A DNA stretch of 64,000 nucleotides from Candidatus Marinarcus aquaticus. GTDB taxonomy: Bacteria > Campylobacterota > Campylobacteria > Campylobacterales > Arcobacteraceae. The stretch covers positions 1-64,000 of the forward strand of contig NZ_PDKN01000005.1 in the NCBI RefSeq assembly GCF_004116335.1, read 5' to 3'. Positions within the stretch are counted from its first letter, which is position 1. Every line of letters starts with the position of its first letter. A program made the translations under genes and the position numbers. This document shows positions 26,665-35,489 of this stretch, piece after piece. The notes under the pieces were generated by a model. The model made no database searches. It was not told the DNA's origin and saw nothing but the letters and a program-made list of their open reading frames with translations.

Positions 26665-28245
26665 ATGGCTGATGGTATTTTAGGACTAGGAAGTTCAGGA
26701 TCAACAGGATTAAATCAAGAATTAATCGATAAATTAAAAGAGGCAGAAAGAAAAGCTCGTGTTCAACCCATTGAAACAAGACTTGAAGATTGGGATACAG
26801 AAGTTGAACAATTTGGAGAGTTTGAAGCGAAAGTTAATGAACTTTTAGCCATTGCAAAAGAGTTTGACTTATTTAAAAATGGGGCGAACGCATTTGAGCA
26901 AATCTTTGCAACTACCAGTGGAACTGCAGTTGCTTTTGATGCTGCAGATACCAGTAAACTTAAACCAGGTACAATCAATGTTGAAGTCACTCAACTGGCT
27001 CAAAAAGATGTCTACCAGTCAAGTATTATTGCAGATAAAACGGCAACAATGGATGCAGGAACCATATCCATTTCAGTGGGAGGTGATACCCCAATTGATT
27101 TTGACACAACCGGTAAGACGTATGAACAAATTGTAGCAGAGATGAACAACTATCCATCATTGGATGCTTCATTGGAACAAGTGGGTGACAGTGAATACCG
27201 TTTGATTATTAAAAGTGGAGAGAGTGGTCTGTCGAATGCTTTAGACATCACTCAAAGTGGTGGCGTTAACATTGGATTAGGTAACTCTGTGGTTGAAAGT
27301 GGCAGTACGATTGTGGGTACTGATATTCCAACGGCGGGGCAAGAGATTACTGTTAACGGCGTTACATTTGTGGCTGATGGTAATAAAACCTATAATGACA
27401 TTGCTTCAGAAATATCTTCAGATGGTTCAATTAACGTGACTGCAAGTATTAGTGATGGAAAATTTGTCATTACAAGTGATGATGGAAGTGCCATTTCGAT
27501 TACCAATGATACAATGTTGGGCTTAGAAGACAAAAGTCAAACCTTAACAGCACAAAATATGTTAGCTACAGTGGATGGAATTGATTATAATCTCTCTTCA
27601 AATCAGATTACGATGCAAAATGGATTGACAATCTCTGCTTTAGAAGTAGGTACAGGTTCTATCTCTATGCAACAAGATACGGCAAATATTGAGACAAAAA
27701 TGCAAGAGCTTGTTACAAAATATAATGAGTTGAATGATATAGTTTCAAACTATACCATCAGTGCCGATTCTAAAATCGAAGATAAAGCAACATTACGAAG
27801 CGTCATGAGCCAAGTAAAAGATATTCTTTTTGGTGCTTATGGTGAAAACGATGAAAAAAGTATTTTTAGTTATGGATTTAATTTAGATAAATCTGGACAT
27901 ATTACAATTGATTCGACTGAGTTTAATAAAGCTGTGACAGATGATTTAGATGGACTAAAGTCTCTCTTTATTGGTGTTGCTGAAGACAGAGGTATTGGTA
28001 CCAAACTTAAAGAGTATCTTGACGATTTAGACAGCTTTGAAGGTCTGTTGACGGTCTATGGGGATGCGATGTCCACACGAAAAGACAATTTAGAAGAGGA
28101 AAAAACAAAAGCAATTGAGGCACTGGACAGTAAATATGCTCAATTGGCCAATCAGTTTGCAGCGTATACAGCTATTATTTCTAAATTTGAAAGTGCGTTT
28201 GGTGGGTTACAAATGATGATTGCGCAGTCAAAAGCGAGCAACTAA
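26665..28245 (+). CDS. fliD: Flagellar filament cap protein FliD
   Basis: A 526-residue secreted cap protein (HAP2) that guides flagellin assembly. The N-terminal region has GSTGLNQELIDKLKEAERKA, as in the FliD N domain, followed by TINVEVTQLAQKDVYQSSII. The repeated beta domains lie in the middle, and the C-terminal coiled coil includes LEEEKTKAIEALDSKYAQLA and ANQFAAYTAIISKFESAFGG. AGGAGGCTATT precedes the ATG. It is linked to the second flgK and probably read together with it. Confidence 0.93.
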   Translation: MADGILGLGSSGSTGLNQELIDKLKEAERKARVQPIETRLEDWDTEVEQFGEFEAKVNELLAIAKEFDLFKNGANAFEQIFATTSGTAVAFDAADTSKLKPGTINVEVTQLAQKDVYQSSIIADKTATMDAGTISISVGGDTPIDFDTTGKTYEQIVAEMNNYPSLDASLEQVGDSEYRLIIKSGESGLSNALDITQSGGVNIGLGNSVVESGSTIVGTDIPTAGQEITVNGVTFVADGNKTYNDIASEISSDGSINVTASISDGKFVITSDDGSAISITNDTMLGLEDKSQTLTAQNMLATVDGIDYNLSSNQITMQNGLTISALEVGTGSISMQQDTANIETKMQELVTKYNELNDIVSNYTISADSKIEDKATLRSVMSQVKDILFGAYGENDEKSIFSYGFNLDKSGHITIDSTEFNKAVTDDLDGLKSLFIGVAEDRGIGTKLKEYLDDLDSFEGLLTVYGDAMSTRKDNLEEEKTKAIEALDSKYAQLANQFAAYTAIISKFESAFGGLQMMIAQSKASN

Positions 28246-28266
28246 TATAGTTATTTAAGCTTTTAT

Positions 28267-28304
28267 ATAATATACTTGTTGTGTTTTTATGACAAGTATA
28301 TTAT
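28267..28304 (+). other. Perfect 13-base inverted repeat in front of fliS
   Basis: ATAATATACTTGT and ACAAGTATATTAT are perfect 13-base arms around a 12-base loop. The right arm ends directly before GGAG (28305-28308), the ribosome site of fliS. It could be an RNA hairpin affecting fliS translation, a weak terminator of fliD, or a protein site. Confidence 0.7.
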
Positions 28305-28315
28305 GGAGTATTTAA

Positions 28316-28672
28316 ATGGGGATTGAAGTATACAACCAACAAAATGCTATCAGTGATGATCCTTATGTATTAATTTTAAAGCTGTATGAAGGACTCTTAA
28401 AATTTTTATCTCTTGCAAAAGCTGCAATGGAAGAGGGTGATATTGAAGCAAAATTCACTTATATCAACAAATCTATTGCTATTTTTGACGAGTTAAGAAA
28501 TGTGCTTGATTTTGATGGTGGAGATGTGGCGTATTATTTAGATGGATTATATCTTTACCAAATTGAAACACTTTTTTCTGCTGGAATTGATAATAATGTT
28601 GGTTCAATGAATCAAGTAATGAAAGTAGTTCAAGGATTAATTGAAGCATGGAAAGACGAGACTGGTCTTTAA
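28316..28672 (+). CDS. fliS: Flagellin export chaperone FliS
   Basis: A 118-residue helical cytoplasmic chaperone that keeps flagellin unfolded before export. Family motifs are VEVYNQQNAISDDPYVLILKLYEG-like at the N-terminus (IEVYNQQNAI, then LILKLYEGLLKFL), KFTYINKSIAIFDELRNVLD, and YLDGLYLYQIETLFSAGI. The last 25 bases overlap the next gene. GGAG lies seven bases before ATG. Confidence 0.93.
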   Translation: MGIEVYNQQNAISDDPYVLILKLYEGLLKFLSLAKAAMEEGDIEAKFTYINKSIAIFDELRNVLDFDGGDVAYYLDGLYLYQIETLFSAGIDNNVGSMNQVMKVVQGLIEAWKDETGL

Positions 28673-28923
28673 AAGCCCTCAAAGAGCTTCAATTTCTTGA
28701 TTCCTTAGATGACCAAGAGCGTGCAGATGGTTTGGTTCGTTGGGGCACAAAATATATCTCAAATGAAGATGAGAGTTTAGATTTCGACTTAGAAATCCAA
28801 GATTTAGAAAGACTTTCTGAGCTTTATTATAAAAATCTACAATTTTTAAAAAACTACAAAAATAAAATGCAAGATCAGATGCGAAAAAACAGAAAAATGC
28901 AGACTTTTTTAAAGAATGGATAA
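28648..28923 (+). CDS. Small flagellar-operon protein, FliT-sized
   Basis: A 91-residue protein whose ATG lies inside the end of fliS (25-base overlap), so translation is coupled. It is helical, with WSLKALKELQFLDSLDDQER at the front and a basic coiled end, KNLQFLKNYKNKMQDQMRKN. Its size and place right after fliS match FliT, the FliD chaperone, but I see no clear sequence signature. Its 3' end overlaps the end of tilS on the other strand by 15 bases. Confidence 0.7.
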   Translation: MERRDWSLKALKELQFLDSLDDQERADGLVRWGTKYISNEDESLDFDLEIQDLERLSELYYKNLQFLKNYKNKMQDQMRKNRKMQTFLKNG

Positions 28924-29880
28924 AAAGTCTACTTCTATACTCTTTTCAAATAAATAGGGACGAATCTTTTTTGGAATTCTTGCAATTCGACACTTCTCTT
29001 TAAACTCTTTTGGCATTTTGATTTCAACCACAGGTGCAATCCAAAGATGTGATGGAGTAATGGCAATTGCAAAATGATCAATCACACACTCTTGTTGTCT
29101 TAAGATCTCTTCTCTTTGGGCATGGCTGAGCAAATAGCCTCTTTTTTTTAGACTGTTATCAATGATACGAATCAGCTTGTTCTCATCCTGAGGTTTTTCA
29201 AACACTTCAAGCTTTTTCTTTTTTAAAAGCGGTGTGAGCTTAATATGTAAAGAGTGCAAATCTTTTTGTAAATATTCAAAAGAGTGTTTAATGCCACTTT
29301 CAAACTCTTTTAAAAACTTATTGGCAAACTCATGACGCATAAAATTACGTCTGTATTTGAGTTCATCATTGCTTTGATCATAGAAGTATTTTACTTTTTT
29401 TGCAATCAAATACTCTTCTAAACACTCTTTAGAGATATTTAGAAGGGGTCTAAGAAGTCTATAGTGCTCTTTTTGTGTCTGTTCTTGTAGTCCTAAAAGT
29501 TCAGACAGACCTGCTCCTTTAGAAAGTTGCATTAAGAACCACTCTAGTTTGTCATTGAGTTGGTGGGCAGTTAAAAGTGTTTCATAACTATACTCTTCAA
29601 TAATCTCTTCAAAGAACTCATATCGAATATCACGCGCATTTTTCTCAAAGTTGCTTTGGGAATCAAGCTTAACATCGTGAACAAAACACTGCTTGTTATA
29701 CTCAAGAGCCAAGCTTAAAGCGTAGGTCACTTCCTCTTTGGATTGCTCTCTTAAGTTATAATTCACAATGGCTATATCAAATGGAATATCTTGTTCTAAG
29801 AGCATAAAAAAAAGTGCAGTTGAGTCTACACCTGCAGAGAAGGCTAAAAGGTTTTTTTGTGTAGTGATATTAAGCTTCAT
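28909..29880 (-). CDS. tilS: tRNA(Ile)-lysidine synthase
   Basis: An ATP-dependent enzyme that changes C34 of the AUA-reading tRNA(Ile) to lysidine. The P-loop AFSAGVDSTALFFMLLEQ lies at the N-terminus, with AHQLNDKLEWFLMQLSKGAG and RRNFMRHEFANKFL further on. I choose ATG at 29880 (start MKLNITTQ). A further upstream ATG at 29913 would lie deep inside rimO. The P-loop has Ala where most members have Gly (SGGxDS). It overlaps the rimO stop by 11 bases, so both are coupled. Confidence 0.9.
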   Translation of the reverse strand: MKLNITTQKNLLAFSAGVDSTALFFMLLEQDIPFDIAIVNYNLREQSKEEVTYALSLALEYNKQCFVHDVKLDSQSNFEKNARDIRYEFFEEIIEEYSYETLLTAHQLNDKLEWFLMQLSKGAGLSELLGLQEQTQKEHYRLLRPLLNISKECLEEYLIAKKVKYFYDQSNDELKYRRNFMRHEFANKFLKEFESGIKHSFEYLQKDLHSLHIKLTPLLKKKKLEVFEKPQDENKLIRIIDNSLKKRGYLLSHAQREEILRQQECVIDHFAIAITPSHLWIAPVVEIKMPKEFKEKCRIARIPKKIRPYLFEKSIEVDFLSIL

Positions 29881-31210
29881 GTAAAATGGTGGCCAAGAGT
29901 TTATCACCAACAAGTTCTGAGATTTTCGCTTTGTAAATCACTCCAAATTTGATTTCGCCTTTTAGCTCATTGTCATTGATGTAAATCTCTCCGTCAATCT
30001 CAGGCGCCCAGAGAAGGTTTCTGGCACTAAGAAGATATTCATGTTCATCGCTCTCACCATCAACCACAACGTCTACTGTTTTTCCTACTTCATTTTCAAG
30101 GGAAGCAAGAGTGGTTTGCTCTATGAGTTCCCCTAGGATTTCAGCTCGTTCATCAATGATTTCTTGTGGAACTTTATCCTCTCTGTCATAAGCTGTTGTT
30201 CCCTCTTCATCTGAATAAGCAAACACATTGGCTCTGTCAAATCCATAACTTTGCACATATTCACACAGTTCATCAAAGTCTTCTTGAGTTTCACCGGGGT
30301 GTCCTACAATAAAGGTTGTTCTTACAAACGAATTAGGAGTATTTCTCATGTGCTGCATAAGCTCTTTGAGTTTCTCACTGCCTTTCCCTCGTTTCATGAT
30401 TTTAAGTATATTTTGACTGATGTGTTGAAGTGGCATGTCAAAGTAGTTTTGAAACACATTCGAAGCAGCAATTTTGTCAATGAGTCCTAATGAAGTGGTA
30501 GATGGATAAAGGTATAAAATACGTGCACTCTTAACTCCATCAATTTTCTCAATTTGTTCAATGAGTTGTTCTAATCCGTTATTTACTCCATGATCTCTTA
30601 GATATGAGGAGGAGTCTTGGGATACAAAAGAGAAGTCAAAATACCCTTTAGCAACCAAGTTTTTTACCTCTTTCACAAGAGACTCTAACGTACGTGAGAA
30701 AAGCTTTCCTTTAAATGAAGGAATGGCACAGAATGAACAGGTTTGATTACACCCTTCGCTGAGCTTAATATAAGCATGATAGTTTGAACCCGTAATCACC
30801 CGCTCATTAAGCTCTGTTTGTAAGAAGACTTCATTGGTAAATGAACTTCGCTTTTCATGTACAAGCGCATCAATCTTGTCATAATCTCCAACCCCTGTAA
30901 AGATATCGACTTCCACAAGCTCTTTTTGAAGCTCCTCTTTGTATCGTTCACTTAAACATCCCGCCATTACAAGAACAGATTCTTCTTTTCTTTGTTCGTG
31001 CAAGTTAAGAACAGTGTTGATGCTCTCCTCTTTGGCTGAGTCAATAAACCCACACGTATTGACAATAATCACATCCGCATTGTCAATATCATTGGTGAGT
31101 TCATATTCGTTGAGTTTTGAAAGCATTACTTCAGAGTCTACTAGGTTTTTAGTGCACCCAAGTGAGACCAAGTGGAGTTGTTTTTTAGGCTTGTTTGTTG
31201 TAAATTTCAT
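29870..31210 (-). CDS. rimO: Ribosomal protein S12 methylthiotransferase
   Basis: A 446-residue radical-SAM enzyme that methylthiolates Asp of ribosomal protein S12. The N-terminal domain has SLGCTKNLVDSEVM and NTCGFIDSAKEESI (cluster cysteines), with a third Cys in MAGCLSERY. The radical-SAM motif is EGCNQTCSFCAIP, and a TRAM-like RNA-binding end follows. VDSEVM distinguishes RimO from MiaB. It lies downstream of panC and upstream of tilS in one minus-strand unit. Confidence 0.95.
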   Translation of the reverse strand: MKFTTNKPKKQLHLVSLGCTKNLVDSEVMLSKLNEYELTNDIDNADVIIVNTCGFIDSAKEESINTVLNLHEQRKEESVLVMAGCLSERYKEELQKELVEVDIFTGVGDYDKIDALVHEKRSSFTNEVFLQTELNERVITGSNYHAYIKLSEGCNQTCSFCAIPSFKGKLFSRTLESLVKEVKNLVAKGYFDFSFVSQDSSSYLRDHGVNNGLEQLIEQIEKIDGVKSARILYLYPSTTSLGLIDKIAASNVFQNYFDMPLQHISQNILKIMKRGKGSEKLKELMQHMRNTPNSFVRTTFIVGHPGETQEDFDELCEYVQSYGFDRANVFAYSDEEGTTAYDREDKVPQEIIDERAEILGELIEQTTLASLENEVGKTVDVVVDGESDEHEYLLSARNLLWAPEIDGEIYINDNELKGEIKFGVIYKAKISELVGDKLLATILHEA

Positions 31211-31227
31211 ATAATATATTTTTCCTG

Positions 31228-32049
31228 TTATATCCAGATATTATCAATCAATCGTGTGTTGCCAACTTTAACGGCAACTAGGATAATACTGTTTTTTAAT
31301 TCTATGGTTTGAATCTCTTCAAATTGTCGGTTAACAAATGCGATGTATTCAACATCCAGTTGCGACATAATCGTTTGCATATGCTCTTTTATGACATGGC
31401 AATCAAACTCTTTTTTTCCAATAATAGCTGCAGCTGCATGAAGCGATTTTGAAATCGCTAAAGCATCACTTCGTTGTTCAGCCGTTAAGTAGACATTTCG
31501 ACTGCTCAAAGCCAAGCCATCACTCTCTCGTTTGATTTCACACTCAATGATGTCAATGCCTAAGAAGAGGTTTTCAACCATCTGTTTAATGAGGGCTAAC
31601 TGTTGGGCATCTTTCTTTCCAAAGTAAGCTCGATTAGGTTTGGTCAAACCAAAAAGTTTGAGTACCACTTGTAAAACACCATCAAAGTGTCCCGGTCGTC
31701 TTTCCCCTTCTAAGGTATAGCTTTTGATATTGGGTGCTTTTACAAGCACTTCATCTTCACCATACATGGTAGAAATTTGAGGCAAAAAGAGATAATTGAC
31801 TTTGCACAGTTCGCAAATCTTGCTGTCCGCTTCTATTTTTTTAGGGTATTTATCTAAATCTTCCCCTTTTAAAAATTGTGTTGGATTTACAAAAATAGAG
31901 ACAATGACAATGTCGTTTTCACTGCGCGCTTGTTTGATTAATGAGATGTGTCCATCATGCAATGCACCCATTGTTGGAACAAATCCCACACTGCTTGAAA
32001 TGCTTTTTCGTATCTCTTGTAACTCTTCAATGGTTTGAATAATTTTCAA
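31228..32049 (-). CDS. panC: Pantothenate synthetase
   Basis: A 273-residue enzyme that joins pantoate and beta-alanine using ATP, in pantothenate/CoA synthesis. Motifs are [19 protein letters not shown] (nucleotide-binding HxGH-like), [33 protein letters not shown] and [16 protein letters not shown]. The first gene of the panC-rimO-tilS unit, with AAGGACC before ATG and a TATAAT promoter upstream. Confidence 0.95.
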   Translation of the reverse strand: MKIIQTIEELQEIRKSISSSVGFVPTMGALHDGHISLIKQARSENDIVIVSIFVNPTQFLKGEDLDKYPKKIEADSKICELCKVNYLFLPQISTMYGEDEVLVKAPNIKSYTLEGERRPGHFDGVLQVVLKLFGLTKPNRAYFGKKDAQQLALIKQMVENLFLGIDIIECEIKRESDGLALSSRNVYLTAEQRSDALAISKSLHAAAAIIGKKEFDCHVIKEHMQTIMSQLDVEYIAFVNRQFEEIQTIELKNSIILVAVKVGNTRLIDNIWI

Positions 32050-32080
32050 TCATGGTCCTTAAAACGATTTAAAAGAGAGA

Positions 32081-32086
32081 ATTATA
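32081..32086 (-). promoter_or_regulatory. Probable -10 box of panC-rimO-tilS
   Basis: On the minus strand TATAAT reads in AGTATAATTCTC, 31 bases before the panC start. It is the only good promoter-like sequence in the gap. Confidence 0.5.
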
Positions 32087-32145
32087 CTATAAAATGACTG
32101 ATTGAAATTTAAAAAGATGAGTTAACTTTGAGAGTTCTTCTTGGG

Positions 32146-33105
32146 TTATTGTTGGTCATAGTTTGGATTGAGTTTTAAAAGTATAACATCTGCTAACATA
32201 TTTCCTAAAAGTGTTAGAAATGCCCCAATGATAAGTATCCCCATAATGACTGGATAATCGTGACTTAACGCACTTTGATAAAACAATAATCCCATTCCAT
32301 CAATAGAAAAAATCGATTCTAAAATAACACTTCCTCCAATAATTCCTGGAAGTGAAAGTCCAAGCAATGTTATCACTGGTGGATAAAGGTTGGGCAAAAT
32401 ATAGTGTCTGAGAATTTGTTTATTGTTTAAGCCTCTGGCTTTTGCAAAAAAGATGTAATCACTTTTTAAAATCTCAATGGTCAGAGAGCGAATATACAAT
32501 GTCAAACTTCCAATCCCACCAAAAGTGATAATGGAAATTGGTAAGATGAGGTGCCATGCCATATCTAAATAGTACTCTAATCCAGTAACATTGGTTTTTG
32601 AGTGAAGCCCCGCAATGGGTAAAATCTCTAAATACAGAGAAAAAACCATGACCAAAAGCAGGGCCAAGTAAAATGAGGGCATTGAAAAACTCAAAAGTGA
32701 GAGTTGTCCTGTGAATTTATCTATCCATCTGTTTTTATTAAGTGCTGCTTTAATGCCTAAATATAATGAGAGTATAAAGACCAATACCATACTGATGATA
32801 TTGATGGTCAATGTAATAGGAATACGAGATAAAATCTCCTCTTTAACCATCGCTCCACTTGCAAATGAGATACCAAAATCAAGTTGTACAATGGCTGCAG
32901 CCCAAGAGAAGTATTGCACATACAGTGGTTTATCCAAACCATAAATAGCCTTTAAGTGTTCAATGCTCTCTTGCGTAATATTGGGGTTGAGTTCACCGCT
33001 TGCAAAAAATGAGTTGGGTGCAAGGTGAATCGCCAAAAAAGAGATGAGGCTAATGATAAACAGCATGATGATAAGGTATAATACCTTCTTGATAAACAGT
33101 TTCAT
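32146..33105 (-). CDS. OppB/DppB-type ABC transporter permease
   Basis: A 319-residue inner-membrane protein with six hydrophobic segments. The binding-protein-dependent permease signature is FFAKARGLNNKQILRHYILP (EAA-type loop), and the N-terminal segment LISFLAIHLAP is typical of the peptide/nickel family. No partner permease, ATPase or binding protein lies in the window. It stands alone between panC and the divergent acpS. The substrate cannot be deduced: peptides or nickel complexes are the family's usual cargo. Confidence 0.85.
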   Translation of the reverse strand: MKLFIKKVLYLIIMLFIISLISFLAIHLAPNSFFASGELNPNITQESIEHLKAIYGLDKPLYVQYFSWAAAIVQLDFGISFASGAMVKEEILSRIPITLTINIISMVLVFILSLYLGIKAALNKNRWIDKFTGQLSLLSFSMPSFYLALLLVMVFSLYLEILPIAGLHSKTNVTGLEYYLDMAWHLILPISIITFGGIGSLTLYIRSLTIEILKSDYIFFAKARGLNNKQILRHYILPNLYPPVITLLGLSLPGIIGGSVILESIFSIDGMGLLFYQSALSHDYPVIMGILIIGAFLTLLGNMLADVILLKLNPNYDQQ

Positions 33106-33143
33106 ATCAGTATTATAATCAATTATGATTAATAGGAGTTTTA

Positions 33144-33494
33144 ATGATTGGTATTGACATCACTTCCATAGATAGAATTGACAGACTCATTCAAAAGTAT
33201 GATCAAAAAGCGTTAAAACGTTTTTTAAATGCTGAAGAGATAGAACTGGTTAAATCAAGTTCCACCGCAGCTGGTTTTTGGGCAGTGAAAGAAGCAACAA
33301 GTAAAGCTTTAGGATGTGGGATTGGAAAGACCTGCGGGTTTCATGATATTAAAATTTCGAAAACAAAAAAGAATGCCCCAAAAGTCAAACTCAAAAAAAG
33401 ACTCATGAAAAAGTTTGATATTAAAAGTGTAAGTGTCAGCATCACGCATGACGGTGGCTTTGCAGCAGCCGTTGTTCACATAGAACAACACTAA
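33144..33494 (+). CDS. acpS: Holo-[acyl-carrier-protein] synthase
   Basis: A 116-residue enzyme that attaches the phosphopantetheine arm of CoA to acyl carrier protein. [14 protein letters not shown] at the N-terminus holds the metal-binding Asp, [17 protein letters not shown] contains the conserved Glu and Lys, and [15 protein letters not shown] closes the domain. ATTAGGAGTTTTA precedes the start. The 3' end overlaps the convergent ruvX by four bases. Confidence 0.95.
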   Translation: MIGIDITSIDRIDRLIQKYDQKALKRFLNAEEIELVKSSSTAAGFWAVKEATSKALGCGIGKTCGFHDIKISKTKKNAPKVKLKKRLMKKFDIKSVSVSITHDGGFAAAVVHIEQH

Positions 33495-33877
33495 CGTTTG
33501 GCTAAAAAACGCTCCAAAATAATTTTGGCAGCAATGGAATCTACGCGTCCATCACGTTTGTATTTGATTTCACCTTTCATCAAATCCTCTGCTTCAATGG
33601 AGCTCATATTCTCTTCTTGAAACTCATAAGGTATGTGAAGTTCAAGCAGATTAACAAAGTGAGCAATGCGTTTTTGCATATCTTCTGAAGCACTGGGAAG
33701 ACCGACAATAAGTTTGTCAATCTCCCACTCTTTTAAAAACGCATTCACCTCTCGTGCTGCTTGGTTTCTGTTTTTTCGTAAGATGGCTTCTTGTGGTGTG
33801 ACGATGTCGCCATGCAGACACACAGCCATACCAATGCGCTTCAGCCCTATGTCAATGCAGGCAAGTTTGAAACTCAT
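33491..33877 (-). CDS. ruvX: YqgF/RuvX-type Holliday junction resolvase-like protein
   Basis: A 128-residue RNase H-fold protein, linked to 16S rRNA 5' processing in E. coli. It opens with [15 protein letters not shown], has [16 protein letters not shown] and a C-terminal [15 protein letters not shown] with a catalytic Asp. It overlaps the upstream gene by ATGA, so they share a message. Confidence 0.9.
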   Translation of the reverse strand: MSFKLACIDIGLKRIGMAVCLHGDIVTPQEAILRKNRNQAAREVNAFLKEWEIDKLIVGLPSASEDMQKRIAHFVNLLELHIPYEFQEENMSSIEAEDLMKGEIKYKRDGRVDSIAAKIILERFLAKR

Positions 33878-34791
33878 CGATTGTTGATTAACTCGTTGGC
33901 CAACCCAAAGTTATTGGCCGTCATCAAATGAATTTTAGGATGAAACTTTTGTAAATCCTCAAAGAGTTTGTGGTTGAGCTCAAGTCCCACTTTTTTCTCC
34001 TCTTCTTCCCCTTTTTGATTTGCTTTTTCAAGTTTATCAATCCATGATTGTGGTACATGAATTCCTGGAACTTGCGCTGATAAAAACAGAGCTGTTCGAA
34101 GTTTCACTATAGGAAACAGCCCAAAGATAAGTTGACACTCTTGTTTGTGGTCACTCACATGCTCTTTGGCATTTTCAAAACTCTCCAAAAGTTGTTTGGC
34201 ATTGTCAAGTTCATACACCGGTTGTGAGATAATTCCCACTGCACCTTCTTGGATTTTTTTATGCATTTTTTTCTCTAACGATTTAAAACTTTTTGAAAAA
34301 GAGTTGGTCACTGCAAAGGGATAAATAGGCTTTGGTTCTACTTTAAAAGGACGTCCTGCAAAATCCATTCCGTGATTAAAGGATTTGATGATTTTTAAAA
34401 GCATGGTTGAATTGCTTTCAAACACCCCTTTGGTGTTAGGCTGATCACTCATTTTTGCAGGGTCTCCTGTAAGACATAAAAAACTTCGTATGTCAAAATC
34501 ATTGGCACCCATGATGTCTGATTGCAAGGCAATTTTGTTTCGATCTCTCATAGTAAGAGTAGTTATGACGGGTTTTTTAAACTCCATTTGAAGTTTGAGT
34601 GCGGCTAAAATGGAATTGTATTTTAGTTTGGCTAAAGGGCTATCTGTTGCAGAGAAACCATCAATTTTTGAGACCAAATCATATTGTTTGATTTTGTCAA
34701 TAATAGTATCCATCGTAGGTTCATGTTGAGGGGTGGTCTCTAGGGTTAAATAGCTTCCATTTTTGAGCTTATCTATGAGCGCATCAAACAT
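33874..34791 (-). CDS. Methylenetetrahydrofolate reductase-family protein
   Basis: A 305-residue TIM-barrel-like protein. The N-terminal YLTLETTPQHEPTMDTIIDK takes the place of the FEFFPP-type opening of MetF, and DGFSATDSPLAKLK, then TTLTMRDRNKIALQSDIMG and LCLTGDPAK, match the folate/FAD region of MTHFR. The divergent opening means it may act on a different folate step or with a different reductant. It would produce 5-methyl-THF for methionine synthesis if it is a true MetF. It is coupled to ruvX. Confidence 0.7.
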   Translation of the reverse strand: MFDALIDKLKNGSYLTLETTPQHEPTMDTIIDKIKQYDLVSKIDGFSATDSPLAKLKYNSILAALKLQMEFKKPVITTLTMRDRNKIALQSDIMGANDFDIRSFLCLTGDPAKMSDQPNTKGVFESNSTMLLKIIKSFNHGMDFAGRPFKVEPKPIYPFAVTNSFSKSFKSLEKKMHKKIQEGAVGIISQPVYELDNAKQLLESFENAKEHVSDHKQECQLIFGLFPIVKLRTALFLSAQVPGIHVPQSWIDKLEKANQKGEEEEKKVGLELNHKLFEDLQKFHPKIHLMTANNFGLANELINNR

Positions 34792-34820
34792 TAAAATTGC
34801 TTCCTTAATAGTTATTTAGC

Positions 34821-34826
34821 TATAAT
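34821..34826 (+). promoter_or_regulatory. Probable -10 box of serB
   Basis: TATAAT in AGCTATAATTATACC lies 30 bases before the serB start, in the 65-base gap between divergent genes. Confidence 0.45.
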
Positions 34827-34856
34827 TATACCCTTTAAATATTAAACTTAGGATTT

Positions 34857-35480
34857 ATGATGAAATTAGCCGTGTTTGATTTTGATTCAACATTAATGGA
34901 TGGCGAAACAATTGATTTTTTAGCACAAGAGTTAGGAATTAAAGAGAAAGTAGCAAGAATAACTGAAGAAGCAATGTCCGGACGTTTAGATTTTTTTGAG
35001 AGTTTAACGACACGTGTGGCACTGCTTCAAGGGATGCCGTACCAAAAGGCGGTTGATATTTGTGCAGCACTTCCAGCAATGCCAGGAGCACAAGAGACGA
35101 TTAAAGAGTTACAAAAAATGGGTTACAAAGTGGTCTGTTTTTCAGGTGGTTTTCGAATAGGAACACAACCTTTTAAAGAAAAATATGGCTTAGATGCAGA
35201 TTTTTCAAACGTTCTTCACCAAAAAGATGGGCTTTTAACAGGTCTTATTGGTGGTGAGATGATGTTTGGATTTTCTAAAGGGGACATGCTTCAAAGAATG
35301 CAAGCGGTTATGGGAATTTCTGCAAAAGATACTTTGGTTGCAGGTGATGGAGCAAACGATGTCTCTATGTTTGCACATGCAGACAAACGTGTGGCATTTT
35401 GTGCGCACGATATTTTGAAAAAAGAGGCAAATATTGTGATTGAACAAAAAGATTTGACTCAAATTTTAGAGAAAATTTAA
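34857..35480 (+). CDS. serB: Phosphoserine phosphatase
   Basis: A 207-residue HAD-type phosphatase that releases serine from phosphoserine. Motif I is AVFDFDSTLMDGETIDFLA, motif II is VVCFSGGFRIG, and the last motif is VAGDGANDVSMFAHAD. Two ATG codons follow each other; the second, at 34860, is better spaced from AGGA. It lies nine bases before transaldolase. Confidence 0.93.
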   Translation: MMKLAVFDFDSTLMDGETIDFLAQELGIKEKVARITEEAMSGRLDFFESLTTRVALLQGMPYQKAVDICAALPAMPGAQETIKELQKMGYKVVCFSGGFRIGTQPFKEKYGLDADFSNVLHQKDGLLTGLIGGEMMFGFSKGDMLQRMQAVMGISAKDTLVAGDGANDVSMFAHADKRVAFCAHDILKKEANIVIEQKDLTQILEKI

Positions 35481-35489
35481 AGGAAACAG

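Noticed and set aside
27300-27540. Repeats in fliD as a mobile or recombination element
   Set aside because: The Ser/Gly/Thr/Ile-rich pattern is ordinary for the beta domains of FliD and no DNA repeat is present.
29881-29913. Upstream start for tilS at 29913
   Set aside because: It would lengthen the overlap with rimO and add a tail (MLVINSWPPFY) unlike TilS. The ATG at 29880 fits the family N-terminus.
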